DNA of 64,000 nt from Hallella seregens ATCC 51272. GTDB taxonomy: Bacteria; Bacteroidota; Bacteroidia; Bacteroidales; Bacteroidaceae. Below are positions 24,253 to 32,230 of this stretch, one piece after another. The notes beneath the pieces were generated by a model that saw nothing but the letters and a program-made list of their open reading frames with translations, ran no database searches and was not told the origin of the DNA. The DNA is taken from NCBI RefSeq assembly GCF_000518545.1, contig NZ_JADU01000001.1, forward strand, positions 331,370-395,369, read 5' to 3'. The stretch's first letter is position 1; each line of letters starts with the position of its first letter. Both the position numbers and the translations under genes were made by a program.

Positions 24253-27009
24253 TCAGAACTGAATGCTCAGCCCCAGACTGTAGGAGCGGTAGGCAGGATA
24301 GCTGCGTTTGTCGTCGATGCCGAGCGTGCCGTTCACGATATAGCTGTTAATCATGGGCGTGATGCCGCTGTATGAAGTGAGGGTGCACAGGTTGTTGACC
24401 GAGGCCGAGAGGCGCAGACCGCTGACATAGCGCGACTTTACGGGCACGTTCCAGCCTACGGTGAGGTAGTCCAAGTTGAGATAATCGCCCCGTTCCAGCC
24501 AGTAATCGGTGGCCGTCTGGTCCTGAATGTTCTGTCCCGGGGCTTTGGCCATGATGTTGTAGTCGGGGAAACTCGACATGTTCATGTAGGTCAGGGCCGT
24601 GCCGTTGTAGATTTTATGGCCGAAAGCACCGTTTATTTGCAGCGAGATGTCGAATGCCTTGTAGCGCAGACTGACGTTGGAACCGAGCGTCCACTTGGGC
24701 GTAGTCTGGCCCGCCACATAGCGATCGCCACCATCTTCGATGTTGATACGTCCGTTCTCGTCCAGGTCGGCGATGGTGTAACTATAGGAGCCGTCGGCGT
24801 TTCGAGCGAGTCCTGTGCAGTGGGGCAGGTAGAAAACGCCCAGCGGCTGCCCCACAATCTGATACACGATGTTGTTGTTGCCGCCGTGGAATCCGGCACC
24901 GTTGAGGGAGCCGATAGCCGTGATGTCGGATGCCGAAAGCCGTGTGCCGTTGTAGTCGCCCGAGAGCGAGAGCAGCTTGTTCTTCTGCCAAGAGAGGTTC
25001 AGATTGACGTTAAGTTCCACGTCGCGCTTCTTGATGGCGGTGACACCAAGGCCTATTTCCAGTCCCTGATTGCTCATACTGCCCAGGTTGGCCAGTATCT
25101 TGTCGAAGACAAATGGCGGTACAGGCACGTCGTACTGGTAGAGCATGTCGGTGGTTTTGGAGTAGTAATACTCGGCGGTGAGCACGATTCGGTTGTGCCA
25201 GAAACCAATGTCGGCACCCACGTTCAGTGTGGATCGCGTCTCCCACTTTAGGTCGGGATTGGCGTTGCGGTAGAGTCCCATTGTAGTTGTAGGCGTTCCA
25301 CCCACCGACACCGTGCCTGTGGGTCTCACCAGACTGAGGGAGTTGTAGGAGTCGATGCCGCCCAGATTGCCCGACTGGCCGTAGCCCACGCGCAGCTTGA
25401 ACAGCCCGATGCCGGGCCGAAACGAGGCAAAAAAAGGTTCGTCAGCGATGTTCCATGAGGCCGATACCGACGGGAAGTAGCCCCATTTGTTGTGGTCTCC
25501 GAACATGGAGCTGCCGTCGGCGCGCAGGTTTGCGTCGAGCGTGTAGCGACCGAGAAGCGTGTAGGAGATTCCGCCCATCAGTGACGCGAGGGCCGGCGCG
25601 GCGGCTTCGGAGCCGGTTCCGCCCCAGGGAATGGTGGATGCCGCCCCCAGATTGTCATAGCCCATTGCGTTGGTGGTGAATCCTTTCACCTGTGTCCAGA
25701 ATCCGCTGCGGTTGCTCTTCTGGTACTCGCCCAGCAGTGTGGCCCCGAGATGATGGGCACCCCACGTGTTCTCATACGTGAGCATGGCGTTGCCCAGCCA
25801 GTCTTCAGTTTTGTGTTCTCCCCGGTAGGCCTGGCCTTGCGCCCACACCCACGTGGGGCAGAAAATGGCGTTTTCCAGCGAATTGTAGCTGTATGCCCCG
25901 AAGAACTTCAGGTGCAGGGCCTCGTTTCCCGTGCTCCCCTTGTGGGCGGGAGTGCCTGTAACGATGCCCAGCAGGTCGAAATCGAGCCTCAGATGGGCGT
26001 TTACATTTTGGCTGCGTTCGTCGTTTTTCTCCTTGAGCAGGGCGGCGGGCGGGGCGATTTGCGAGGCGGTTCCATTCCTGTCCCATTTGCCGGCGGCGTT
26101 GGTTCCGGCTGGGAAAGTGGGGTTTTGGGTAGCCGCACTGTAGAAGAGTTGTTGTTCGTTGAAAGGATATTTGTTCTTCTGTGAGGAGGCGAAGATACCG
26201 AAATCGATTTGTAGCAGGTCGTCGAAAGCTTTTTGCGACAGGTCGAACTTGGCGGCATAGTTCTGGTATTCGTTTACACGCAGGATGGTATGGTGATCCA
26301 TCAGACCGATAGAGGCGCGGTAACTCGACTTCTCACTGCCGCCGCTGAACGCCACATGGTGGTTCATGACAAAGCCCGTTCTGGTCACTACATCCTGAAA
26401 ATTGGTGTTGTAACCGCCGTCGTTGTAGCTGACTCCCAAGGACTTCGCCGTGGCGGTGTAGCCTGGCCCGTCGAGCATGTCGATGGTTTTGTATTTCGAT
26501 TCAAAGCCGATGTTGCCGTCATAAGAGATATGAAACTGTGCGCCGCTGCCTTTCTTGGTGGTGACCTGAATCACGCCCGAGGCGCCACGAGAGCCATATT
26601 GCGCCGTCTCGGCGGCGTTTTTCAGGATGGCAAAGCTCTCGATGTCGGCCGGATAGATGCTCGACAGCGTGGAAAGATCCGAGTACACGCCGTCGATGAT
26701 GACCAGCGGGTCGTTGCCGCCGGTGAGCGAGGTGGTGCCGCGAACGCGCACGGAGCTGAGCTGCGCCATGCGGTTCTCGCCCGACGAGATGTTTACGCCG
26801 GCCGCTTGACCGTTCAGGGCGTTGAGCGAACTGGTGACGAGGCCTTTGTTCATGCGTTGTTCGGTCACCACGTCTACGGAACCTGTGACGGGTTTCAGCA
26901 TGAGCACACCCAGCGAGTCGCTGGGAATCATTGCGGGGCGCAGCACTTGGGCCTGGCCGGAGACGGGGGCAAACAAGGCGAGCGACAGGGGGAGGAGGCA
27001 GAGTTTCAT
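24253..27009 (-). CDS. SusC/RagA-family TonB-linked outer membrane transporter
   Basis: This 918-residue protein has a signal peptide (MKLCLLPLSLALFAPVSGQAQ), a plug domain (SSLNALNGQAAGVNISSGENRM; VRGTTSLTGGNDPLVIIDGVY, about 70-170) and a C-terminal 22-strand barrel ending YRSYSLGLSIQF. It lacks the N-terminal carboxypeptidase-regulatory-like domain of about 90 residues found in most SusC proteins: only about 50 residues separate the signal peptide from the plug. The start is fixed by the signal peptide and by the promoter -7 box (27021-27014), only four bases upstream of the ATG, so the mRNA should be leaderless. SusD follows directly. Confidence 0.93.
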   Translation of the reverse strand: MKLCLLPLSLALFAPVSGQAQVLRPAMIPSDSLGVLMLKPVTGSVDVVTEQRMNKGLVTSSLNALNGQAAGVNISSGENRMAQLSSVRVRGTTSLTGGNDPLVIIDGVYSDLSTLSSIYPADIESFAILKNAAETAQYGSRGASGVIQVTTKKGSGAQFHISYDGNIGFESKYKTIDMLDGPGYTATAKSLGVSYNDGGYNTNFQDVVTRTGFVMNHHVAFSGGSEKSSYRASIGLMDHHTILRVNEYQNYAAKFDLSQKAFDDLLQIDFGIFASSQKNKYPFNEQQLFYSAATQNPTFPAGTNAAGKWDRNGTASQIAPPAALLKEKNDERSQNVNAHLRLDFDLLGIVTGTPAHKGSTGNEALHLKFFGAYSYNSLENAIFCPTWVWAQGQAYRGEHKTEDWLGNAMLTYENTWGAHHLGATLLGEYQKSNRSGFWTQVKGFTTNAMGYDNLGAASTIPWGGTGSEAAAPALASLMGGISYTLLGRYTLDANLRADGSSMFGDHNKWGYFPSVSASWNIADEPFFASFRPGIGLFKLRVGYGQSGNLGGIDSYNSLSLVRPTGTVSVGGTPTTTMGLYRNANPDLKWETRSTLNVGADIGFWHNRIVLTAEYYYSKTTDMLYQYDVPVPPFVFDKILANLGSMSNQGLEIGLGVTAIKKRDVELNVNLNLSWQKNKLLSLSGDYNGTRLSASDITAIGSLNGAGFHGGNNNIVYQIVGQPLGVFYLPHCTGLARNADGSYSYTIADLDENGRINIEDGGDRYVAGQTTPKWTLGSNVSLRYKAFDISLQINGAFGHKIYNGTALTYMNMSSFPDYNIMAKAPGQNIQDQTATDYWLERGDYLNLDYLTVGWNVPVKSRYVSGLRLSASVNNLCTLTSYSGITPMINSYIVNGTLGIDDKRSYPAYRSYSLGLSIQF

Positions 27010-27013
27010 GGGA

Positions 27014-27044
27014 CAAATATAGGTAAAATAACGGTCGGTTGCAA
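27014..27044 (-). promoter_or_regulatory. Promoter of susCD
   Basis: Minus strand TTG (27044-27042), 20 bases, TATATTTG (27021-27014), then four bases to the ATG at 27009. Confidence 0.7.
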
Positions 27045-27060
27045 GAGAATGGGGCATAAA

Positions 27061-27092
27061 AAATCGCGCAATCCTTGCAGATTGCGCGATTT
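27061..27092 (-). terminator. Terminator of trxB
   Basis: AAATCGCGCAAT (27061-27072) and ATTGCGCGATTT (27081-27092) form a 12-bp stem with an 8-base loop. On the minus strand it runs into TTTTTAT, a typical intrinsic terminator 66 bases after the trxB stop. Confidence 0.85.
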
Positions 27093-27157
27093 GGAAAAGG
27101 TTTTCCGACTGCGGGAGAGCACCGCCGCAGCGCATGCCGCCCGTTGTCTCCGCCGGT

Positions 27158-28087
27158 TTATCGGTTGAGCCAGCGTTCGGCCTCGAGGGCAGCCTTGCAG
27201 CCCGAGCCAGCGGCCACGATGGCTTGGCGGTAGGTGGGGTCGGCGCAGTCGCCGGCGGCGAAGACGCCTTCCACGCTGGTGCGGGGTGTGTCGCCCTCCA
27301 CCCGGATGTAGCCGGTCTCGTCCATGTCGAGCTTGCCGCGGAAGATGTCGGTGTTGGGCTTGTGTCCGATGGCCAGGAAGAAGCCGTCAATGGGCAGGTC
27401 GTACCGGCGTTCGTCGGCCTCTCCCTTGCGGTGAACAAGGTGTGCGCCCTCCACACCGCCCTCGCCGTAGAGGCCCAGCGTGTTGGTTTCGTAGAGTATC
27501 TCGATCTTCTCGTTCTCCTCCACGCGCTTGCGCATGATGTCCGACGCGCGCAGATAAGGCTTGCGCACAATCATGTAGACCTTGCTGCACAGGTTAGCCA
27601 GATAGGTGGCCTCCTCGCAGGCAGTGTCTCCACCGCCTACCACGGCCACCACTTTCTTGCGGTAGAAGAAGCCGTCGCAGGTGGCGCAGGCGCTCACACC
27701 CTGCCCGTTGTACTTCTCCTCGTCGGGCAGTCCCAGATATTTGGCTGAGGCTCCGGTGGCCACAATGATGGTGTCGGCCTCGATCTGCACGCCGCGGTCA
27801 GTGGTTGCCACGTAGGGTTTGCGGCTCAGGTCCACGTCGGTGATGATGCCATCGCGCACGTCTGCACCGAAACGCTCGGCCTGTCGGCGCAGTTCCATCA
27901 TCATCTGGTTGGCGTCCACGCCCTCGGGATAGCCCGGAAAGTTCTCTACAATAGTGGTCTGCGTGAGCTGTCCGCCCGTCTGCAGGCCACAGTATTCCAC
28001 GGGCTGCAGGTCGGCGCGCCCGGCATAGATGGCAGCCGTATAGCCGGCGGGGCCACTACCGATAATCAAGCATTTGGTATGTTCCAT
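27158..28087 (-). CDS. trxB: Thioredoxin reductase
   Basis: TrxB passes electrons from NADPH through FAD to thioredoxin. The 309-residue protein has the N-terminal FAD motif IIGSGPAGYTAAIYAGRA (about 8-25), the redox pair CATC (Cys134 and Cys137), the NADPH motif VVGGGDTACEEA (about 149-160) and the C-terminal GVFAAGDC. It lies 83 bases downstream of a glutathione peroxidase on the same strand, a logical oxidative-stress pair. Confidence 0.96.
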   Translation of the reverse strand: MEHTKCLIIGSGPAGYTAAIYAGRADLQPVEYCGLQTGGQLTQTTIVENFPGYPEGVDANQMMMELRRQAERFGADVRDGIITDVDLSRKPYVATTDRGVQIEADTIIVATGASAKYLGLPDEEKYNGQGVSACATCDGFFYRKKVVAVVGGGDTACEEATYLANLCSKVYMIVRKPYLRASDIMRKRVEENEKIEILYETNTLGLYGEGGVEGAHLVHRKGEADERRYDLPIDGFFLAIGHKPNTDIFRGKLDMDETGYIRVEGDTPRTSVEGVFAAGDCADPTYRQAIVAAGSGCKAALEAERWLNR

Positions 28088-28170
28088 ATACTCAAGAGTC
28101 TGCTAAAATATTTTAATGTTTGTACAATATTCACTTCCTGCTTATCGGCAAAGACCGTGCCAGTTTCTGC

Positions 28171-28725
28171 TTATTCGGCCAGCACTGCCTCGATGTCGGC
28201 CTTGATGTGCTCTGTTTTCTCGGTGGGCTCGTAGCGTTTCACCACCTGGCCTTTCTTGTTCACGAGGAACTTGGTGAAGTTCCACTTGATGTCGGCCGAC
28301 TCCTTGTAGTTGGGATCGGCCTCGGAGAGCATCTTGTCGAGGATGGGGTAGATGGGGTGGCTCTCGTCCCAGCCGGCAAATCCCTTCTGCGACTTGAGGA
28401 ATTGAAAGAGCGGGTCGGCGTCGCCGCCGTTCACCTTAACCTTTTTGAACCGTGGGAACTCCGTGCCATAGGTGAGCTTGCAGAACTCGTGGATGGACTC
28501 ATCGGTGCCGGGAGCCTGCTGCCCGAACTGGTTGCAGGGGAAGTCCAGTATCTCGAAACCCTGTGCATGATAGGTCTCGTAGAGCTTCTCCAGCTCCTCA
28601 TACTGGGGCGTGAAACCGCACTTCGTGGCAGTGTTCACGATGAGCAGCACCTCGTTGGCATACTCCTTGATGGATACATCTTTACCTTTTCTGTCTTTGA
28701 CAGCGAATTCGTAAACAGTTCTCAT
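28171..28725 (-). CDS. Glutathione peroxidase family protein (cysteine type)
   Basis: This thiol peroxidase of the Gpx family removes peroxides, in bacteria usually with thioredoxin as reductant. The peroxidatic cysteine is Cys36 in NTATKCGFTP; the Gln in FPCNQFGQQ and the Trp in KWNFTKFLV complete the active site. Its 184 residues lack a signal peptide, so it is cytoplasmic. A -7 box TACTTTTG lies on the minus strand at 28789-28782. The trxB gene downstream could supply reduced thioredoxin. Confidence 0.93.
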   Translation of the reverse strand: MRTVYEFAVKDRKGKDVSIKEYANEVLLIVNTATKCGFTPQYEELEKLYETYHAQGFEILDFPCNQFGQQAPGTDESIHEFCKLTYGTEFPRFKKVKVNGGDADPLFQFLKSQKGFAGWDESHPIYPILDKMLSEADPNYKESADIKWNFTKFLVNKKGQVVKRYEPTEKTEHIKADIEAVLAE

Positions 28726-28905
28726 TTCCTTGTCGTTCTAATGTTTTGTCTTTTTTATAAGTTCGTTGACACTTTGTAGGGCAAAAGTACAAAAAAAGAT
28801 TTGGAGTCGGCGGAGCGGCGATTGCGGTTTTTCCAAGAATTAAAGTTATTTAGGGTTTCCCCTGCACGGGATAGGGAAAACCCACGGAAGAATATCCATT
28901 TTACG

Positions 28906-28936
28906 TTGCAGCATTCTTGGGAAACCGCTAATTTTG
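28906..28936 (+). promoter_or_regulatory. Promoter of the paralogous lipoprotein pair
   Basis: TTG (28906-28908), 20 bases, TAATTTTG (28929-28936); the ATG is 30 bases further on. Confidence 0.65.
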
Positions 28937-28965
28937 CAGCAACAACCAACAAAAAGCACTGTAAC

Positions 28966-29502
28966 ATGAAAAAGTTGACTACACATTTGACCATGCTTCT
29001 GCTGGCCGTGCTGGCCCTCTCGTTCAGCGCCTGCGAGCCGGCGGACGATGCGGACAGGGCTGCAACGCTCAACGGCACGTGGCACGGGTCGCTCGGGCAG
29101 TATTATTCCACGGTCTATGGAGACGAATATGCCGAGTGGGAAACGGAGTTCCGGTTCGAGAACTACAACGGCGACACCGGGATAGGAACCAGTGGACAGG
29201 GCGTGGAGATAGACTACGACCCGAGGGCTTGGAGCAGCCGTTACAAGTATTATGACTTCAGATGGGAGGTGGCCTACGGCAACATCTATCTGCACTATGC
29301 CAACGGCGACGAGCTGGTGATACGCAACTACCGCCTGAGCGACAGCAGCCTGGTGGGGCAATTGGAGACTTACAACGGCAAGTTTGTGGCCAACCTGAAC
29401 CTCGGCCGCACCTCTTACTGGCCGTGGGGCGGCGGCTATGCCAAGTCCACCCGAGCCTCCGACGACACCCACGCCGGACAAAAACGCAACTTTGAAAAGT
29501 AA
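28966..29502 (+). CDS. Small lipoprotein, lipocalin-like beta protein (unknown function) A
   Basis: This 178-residue protein has a lipoprotein signal (MKKLTTHLTMLLLAVLALSFSAC). The mature part begins LNGTWHGSLGQYY and alternates beta strands rich in Tyr, Asn and Gly (YGNIYLHYANGDELVIRNYRL), which resembles lipocalin-like proteins common in Bacteroidales. It is a diverged paralogue of the next gene, six bases downstream: both share G-T/Q-W-H/R-G, GNIYL.Y and DSSLVGQL/NRSFTGYL blocks. No function is known. Confidence 0.85.
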   Translation: MKKLTTHLTMLLLAVLALSFSACEPADDADRAATLNGTWHGSLGQYYSTVYGDEYAEWETEFRFENYNGDTGIGTSGQGVEIDYDPRAWSSRYKYYDFRWEVAYGNIYLHYANGDELVIRNYRLSDSSLVGQLETYNGKFVANLNLGRTSYWPWGGGYAKSTRASDDTHAGQKRNFEK

Positions 29503-29508
29503 AACGAT

Positions 29509-30135
29509 ATGAAGAAACTGAAGATTTGGGTGGCAGTCGGACTGATGCTGGCTGTACCCGCACTCCTTGGGAGTTGTGACAGTGACCCGTGGTATGGCGG
29601 CTGGGACGATGGCTGGACGTGGGGAAACAACTACAACAACCGCCCCTCCGACGAGCAGGTGAGCAACGAAGACTTCTTTGTTGCGATGGCTCAGACGCTG
29701 GCAGGGCAGTGGCGTGGCAACATGATGGCTTATGCACTCGACGCTAACGGCACCGTCATCGACAGTATGGCCTACAGCACGGACATAGAGTTCAAGCAGT
29801 ATAATGCCCAAAGCATTTCGGGTACGGGCACGCAGTACGACTTCAATCCCACCAACGACAAGCTGGAACTGCAGCGCAACTTCACCTGGTATATCGACCC
29901 ACAGACGGGCAATATCTACTTGACCTACAAGGAAGTGAACGCCAACGGCACCACCTCAGACTATGTGATGACCATCGCCTACGACGATCTGAACCTGAAT
30001 AACCGCTCTTTCACGGGCTACTTGCAGGCCACCAACGGCAACGAAGTGGACGATTTCTGGTTCAATCGGTACGCCCAGACCCGTGCCTCGCGCGGCATCA
30101 CGGGCATCAAGAAGATAGTCTTCGTCAAGAAATAA
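29509..30135 (+). CDS. Small lipoprotein, lipocalin-like beta protein (unknown function) B
   Basis: This 208-residue protein has a lipoprotein signal (MKKLKIWVAVGLMLAVPALLGSC) and a Trp/Gly/Asn-rich linker (DPWYGGWDDGWTWGNNYNN), then a beta domain starting LAGQWRGNMMAY and containing TGNIYLTYKEVNANG and NRSFTGYLQATNG. It is a tandem paralogue of the upstream gene, with six bases between them, so they are translated from one mRNA. A GC-rich hairpin follows the stop. Confidence 0.85.
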   Translation: MKKLKIWVAVGLMLAVPALLGSCDSDPWYGGWDDGWTWGNNYNNRPSDEQVSNEDFFVAMAQTLAGQWRGNMMAYALDANGTVIDSMAYSTDIEFKQYNAQSISGTGTQYDFNPTNDKLELQRNFTWYIDPQTGNIYLTYKEVNANGTTSDYVMTIAYDDLNLNNRSFTGYLQATNGNEVDDFWFNRYAQTRASRGITGIKKIVFVKK

Positions 30136-30145
30136 AGTGCGCGGT

Positions 30146-30178
30146 GCGGTGCGGCTCCCTTGGGCTGCTCCGCACCGC
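30146..30178 (+). terminator. Hairpin after the lipoprotein pair
   Basis: GCGGTGCGG (30146-30154) pairs with CCGCACCGC (30170-30178), 10 bases after the stop; no clear T-tract. Confidence 0.5.
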
Positions 30179-30256
30179 TGCCGTTTGTGGCGGTCGCTCC
30201 AGCCTCTTCTTGCCACAGATGGGCACTGTGGGTTGTCGTCGTCTTTTCTTTTTTTT

Positions 30257-30720
30257 CTCACAGATTCCACGCTTTATTCTCACAGATTCCACAGATTTCA
30301 CAGATGCTGCATAGGGGCCCTGATGGGAATGTAATGCTGCAAAACGTGGCGCATCTGTGGTTATCGGTGCTTGTCTGTGGCACAAAACACTTGTTTCTGC
30401 GCCTATGCTGCAGGTGTTCTCTCCTTTGTCGCGCATTCCGCTGCGACTGTAGTGGCCGGCTTTCATACCGGCCTGCATGCCCCGATGGGGCATTCTTCGC
30501 CGCATATCCCGCCCACCCGCCAATATCCTTTGGTCGGTCACGGGTGCTGGGCGGGCGGTTCTCTGGTGGAGGTATTCCCCACAATGGGTAGGCGTAGCAT
30601 CTGTAAAATCTGTGGAATCCGTGAGAAAAACACAGAGAAGAATCTGTGAAATCTGTGGAATCTGTGAGAATAATGCGCGAAAACCGTGTGGGGAAGACGT
30701 GGAATCTGTGTGAAAAGGAG
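30257..30720. repeat. CACAGATTC repeat family with a 32-bp perfect inverted repeat
   Basis: The motif CACAGATTC(C)/CACAGATTT occurs in runs at 30257-30306 and, inverted (AATCTGTGGAATCTGTGAG), at 30600-30716. The arms 30274-30305 and 30642-30673 are exact reverse complements (32 bases). The 336 bases between contain short hairpins but no convincing gene. The block fills the 611-base gap between the lipoprotein pair and rhaM. Confidence 0.85.
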
Positions 30721-30746
30721 GCGGGAGCGGGGGCTGCGCTCCGGCC

Positions 30747-31067
30747 TCAATCCAGATGGAACAGCTCCTGCAGGGGCACCGAGACGGGCGAATGGTCGGG
30801 GTGGGTGTCCATGATGTCGGCCATCATGTCCCACCATTTTTGGGTGATGGGATCCACGTCGGTGGTGTCTTGCGAGTTGGTGTCCTTGGAACATTCCTGG
30901 TAGGCAAAGAGCAAGTTGGTCTCCTTGTCCCAGAAAATGGAATAGTTGCTCACGCCCTGGTCCTCGGTAATCATCTTCTTCAGTTCGGGCCAGATGACTG
31001 CATGCCGCTTGGCATACTCCTGTTCGCAGCCGGGCTTCAGGTACATTTTAAATGCAAATCGTTTCAT
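30747..31067 (-). CDS. rhaM: L-rhamnose mutarotase
   Basis: RhaM interconverts the alpha and beta anomers of L-rhamnose. The 106-residue protein carries the family blocks MKRFAFKMYLKPGCEQEY, RHAVIWPELKKMI, GVSNYSIFWD and the C-terminal QKWWDMMADIMD. It is alone here, without rhaA, rhaB or a transporter. The same fold is also used for fucose (FucU relatives), but RhaM-type residues dominate. Confidence 0.92.
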   Translation of the reverse strand: MKRFAFKMYLKPGCEQEYAKRHAVIWPELKKMITEDQGVSNYSIFWDKETNLLFAYQECSKDTNSQDTTDVDPITQKWWDMMADIMDTHPDHSPVSVPLQELFHLD

Positions 31068-31124
31068 AAGTTTTTAAATCGTTTGGTTGGGGTAGATGGC
31101 ATGCCGGGTGCACGCGCATGTTTG

Positions 31125-31156
31125 CAAAGATAGTGAAAATGTGGGTTCCGCGCAAA
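31125..31156 (-). promoter_or_regulatory. Promoter of rhaM
   Basis: Minus strand TTTG (31156-31153), 20 bases, TATCTTTG (31132-31125): exact consensus, 58 bases before the ATG. Confidence 0.8.
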
Positions 31157-31278
31157 TAATCGGCCGGCGAATTGCTGTCGTTGACCCTTTTTCGCCCTGC
31201 GTTGACGCCGCTGCGGGCAGGGCCGCCCGTTGCCGTAGGGCGACGGCCTGACGACTGCGCCGCAGGGGCCTCGCGATG

Positions 31279-31366
31279 ACGGCGTAACGGCCGCGTGATC
31301 ACGCCGTAATGGCGATGCGATTATGCCGTAATGGCCGCGCGATCACGGTGTAACGGCGACGCGACA
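31279..31366. repeat. 22-bp self-complementary tandem repeat, array 3 (four units)
   Basis: Units at 31279, 31301, 31323 and 31345 (for example ACGCCGTAATGGCGATGCGATT); a decayed fifth unit begins at 31367. It lies between pnuT and rhaM, both minus strand. No gene is seen in 31068-31395. Confidence 0.88.
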
Positions 31367-31395
31367 ACACCGCGGACGGTTTGCCCCCCGGCCCG

Positions 31396-32025
31396 TCAGC
31401 TCGCGGCGTGTACCTTTTGCAGTGCCATCATGCGCCGCCACTTGAAGTAGCCGAAGACGGCAATGACCACGTAAAGCGCGTAGAGCGAGGCCTTGAAAGG
31501 GATGTCCTTGTAGAAATAGAGCGCGCTGGTCACCACGTCGACGACAATCCAGATGAGCCATTGCTCCACGTATTTGCGGGCCAGCGCCCAGATGCCCACG
31601 AAACTCAGGGCCGTGGTGAAGGCGTCGGCCACGGGCACCGTGGACCCCACCTGCACCAGCCAGTACCACAGCAAGGCCCAGATGGCCAGCGTGGCGAGCA
31701 TCCAAGGCAGGATGAGGCTGCGCTTGAAGTGGGTGATGGCCCCGTCGGGACGCTCCGATGAGGGCCCCGTTGCAGTCTCGGGCATGGCTTGCCCCGTTTT
31801 CTTGCGCGTCCACACGTAGAAGCCGTAGACGGTCATGGCGATGTAATAGAACTCCATGGCGCAGTCGGCATAGAGTCCTTTGTCGTAGTAGAGCACGATG
31901 TCGAGGGCCTGCATCACGAAGCCCACCAGCCAAAGCCACACACTCGCCTTGTACTCCAGCAGGATATAGGCCAGCCCGAGGAGGGTGGTGATGAGATCGA
32001 GGCTTAGCAATTCAAAATACATCAT
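31396..32025 (-). CDS. pnuT: PnuC-family transporter, probably PnuT for thiamine
   Basis: This 209-residue inner-membrane protein has about seven helices and the PnuC signatures ASVWLWLVGFVMQALD and QWLIWIVVDVVTSALYFYK. PnuC-type proteins are facilitators that trap vitamin precursors by phosphorylation. Because a TonB receptor with a TPP riboswitch lies upstream on the same strand, the substrate is most likely thiamine (PnuT) rather than nicotinamide riboside. The thiamine pyrophosphokinase gene often found next to it is not present. Its first codons (ATGATGTATTTTGAATTGCTAAGC) are part of an AAAATTC repeat block, so the N-terminus may have been reshaped by the repeat. Confidence 0.88.
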   Translation of the reverse strand: MMYFELLSLDLITTLLGLAYILLEYKASVWLWLVGFVMQALDIVLYYDKGLYADCAMEFYYIAMTVYGFYVWTRKKTGQAMPETATGPSSERPDGAITHFKRSLILPWMLATLAIWALLWYWLVQVGSTVPVADAFTTALSFVGIWALARKYVEQWLIWIVVDVVTSALYFYKDIPFKASLYALYVVIAVFGYFKWRRMMALQKVHAAS

Positions 32026-32030
32026 TCAAA

Positions 32031-32230
32031 ATTCAAAATTTCGCTGCGCGGTTACATGCAATCGGTGGCTTAGCAATTCATAATTCAAAATTCAAAATTC
32101 AAAATTTGGCTGCGCCGTGAAGCTGCCATCAAGATTGGAACAGATGGTTCTCTGTACTGTTCCATGATGAAGTCGATAGCAGAATGCCGCGCAGCCAAAT
32201 TTTGAATTTTGAATTTTGAATTTTGCATTG
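32031..32230. repeat. AAAATTC heptamer block with a 34-bp perfect inverted repeat
   Basis: 32082-32115 and 32189-32222 are exact reverse complements (34 bases), each with three AAAATTC heptamers followed by TTTGGCTGCGC. Similarity extends outwards to TAGCAAT on both sides with few mismatches. A further heptamer run at 32027-32041 reaches the pnuT start codon. The block fills the gap between the receptor and pnuT. Confidence 0.9.

Noticed and set aside
27009..27570. N-terminal extension of the SusC gene into trxB
   Set aside because: The added residues lie in the wrong frame of trxB; the signal peptide, promoter and terminator all place the start at 27009.
30371..30649. 92-codon plus-strand ORF in the CACAGATTC region
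   Set aside because: It is made of repeat-coded residues (ICKICGIREK) and has no start context or homologue that I recognise.
30257..30720. Insertion sequence
   Set aside because: There are inverted arms but no transposase gene and no target-site duplication visible; reported only as a repeat.
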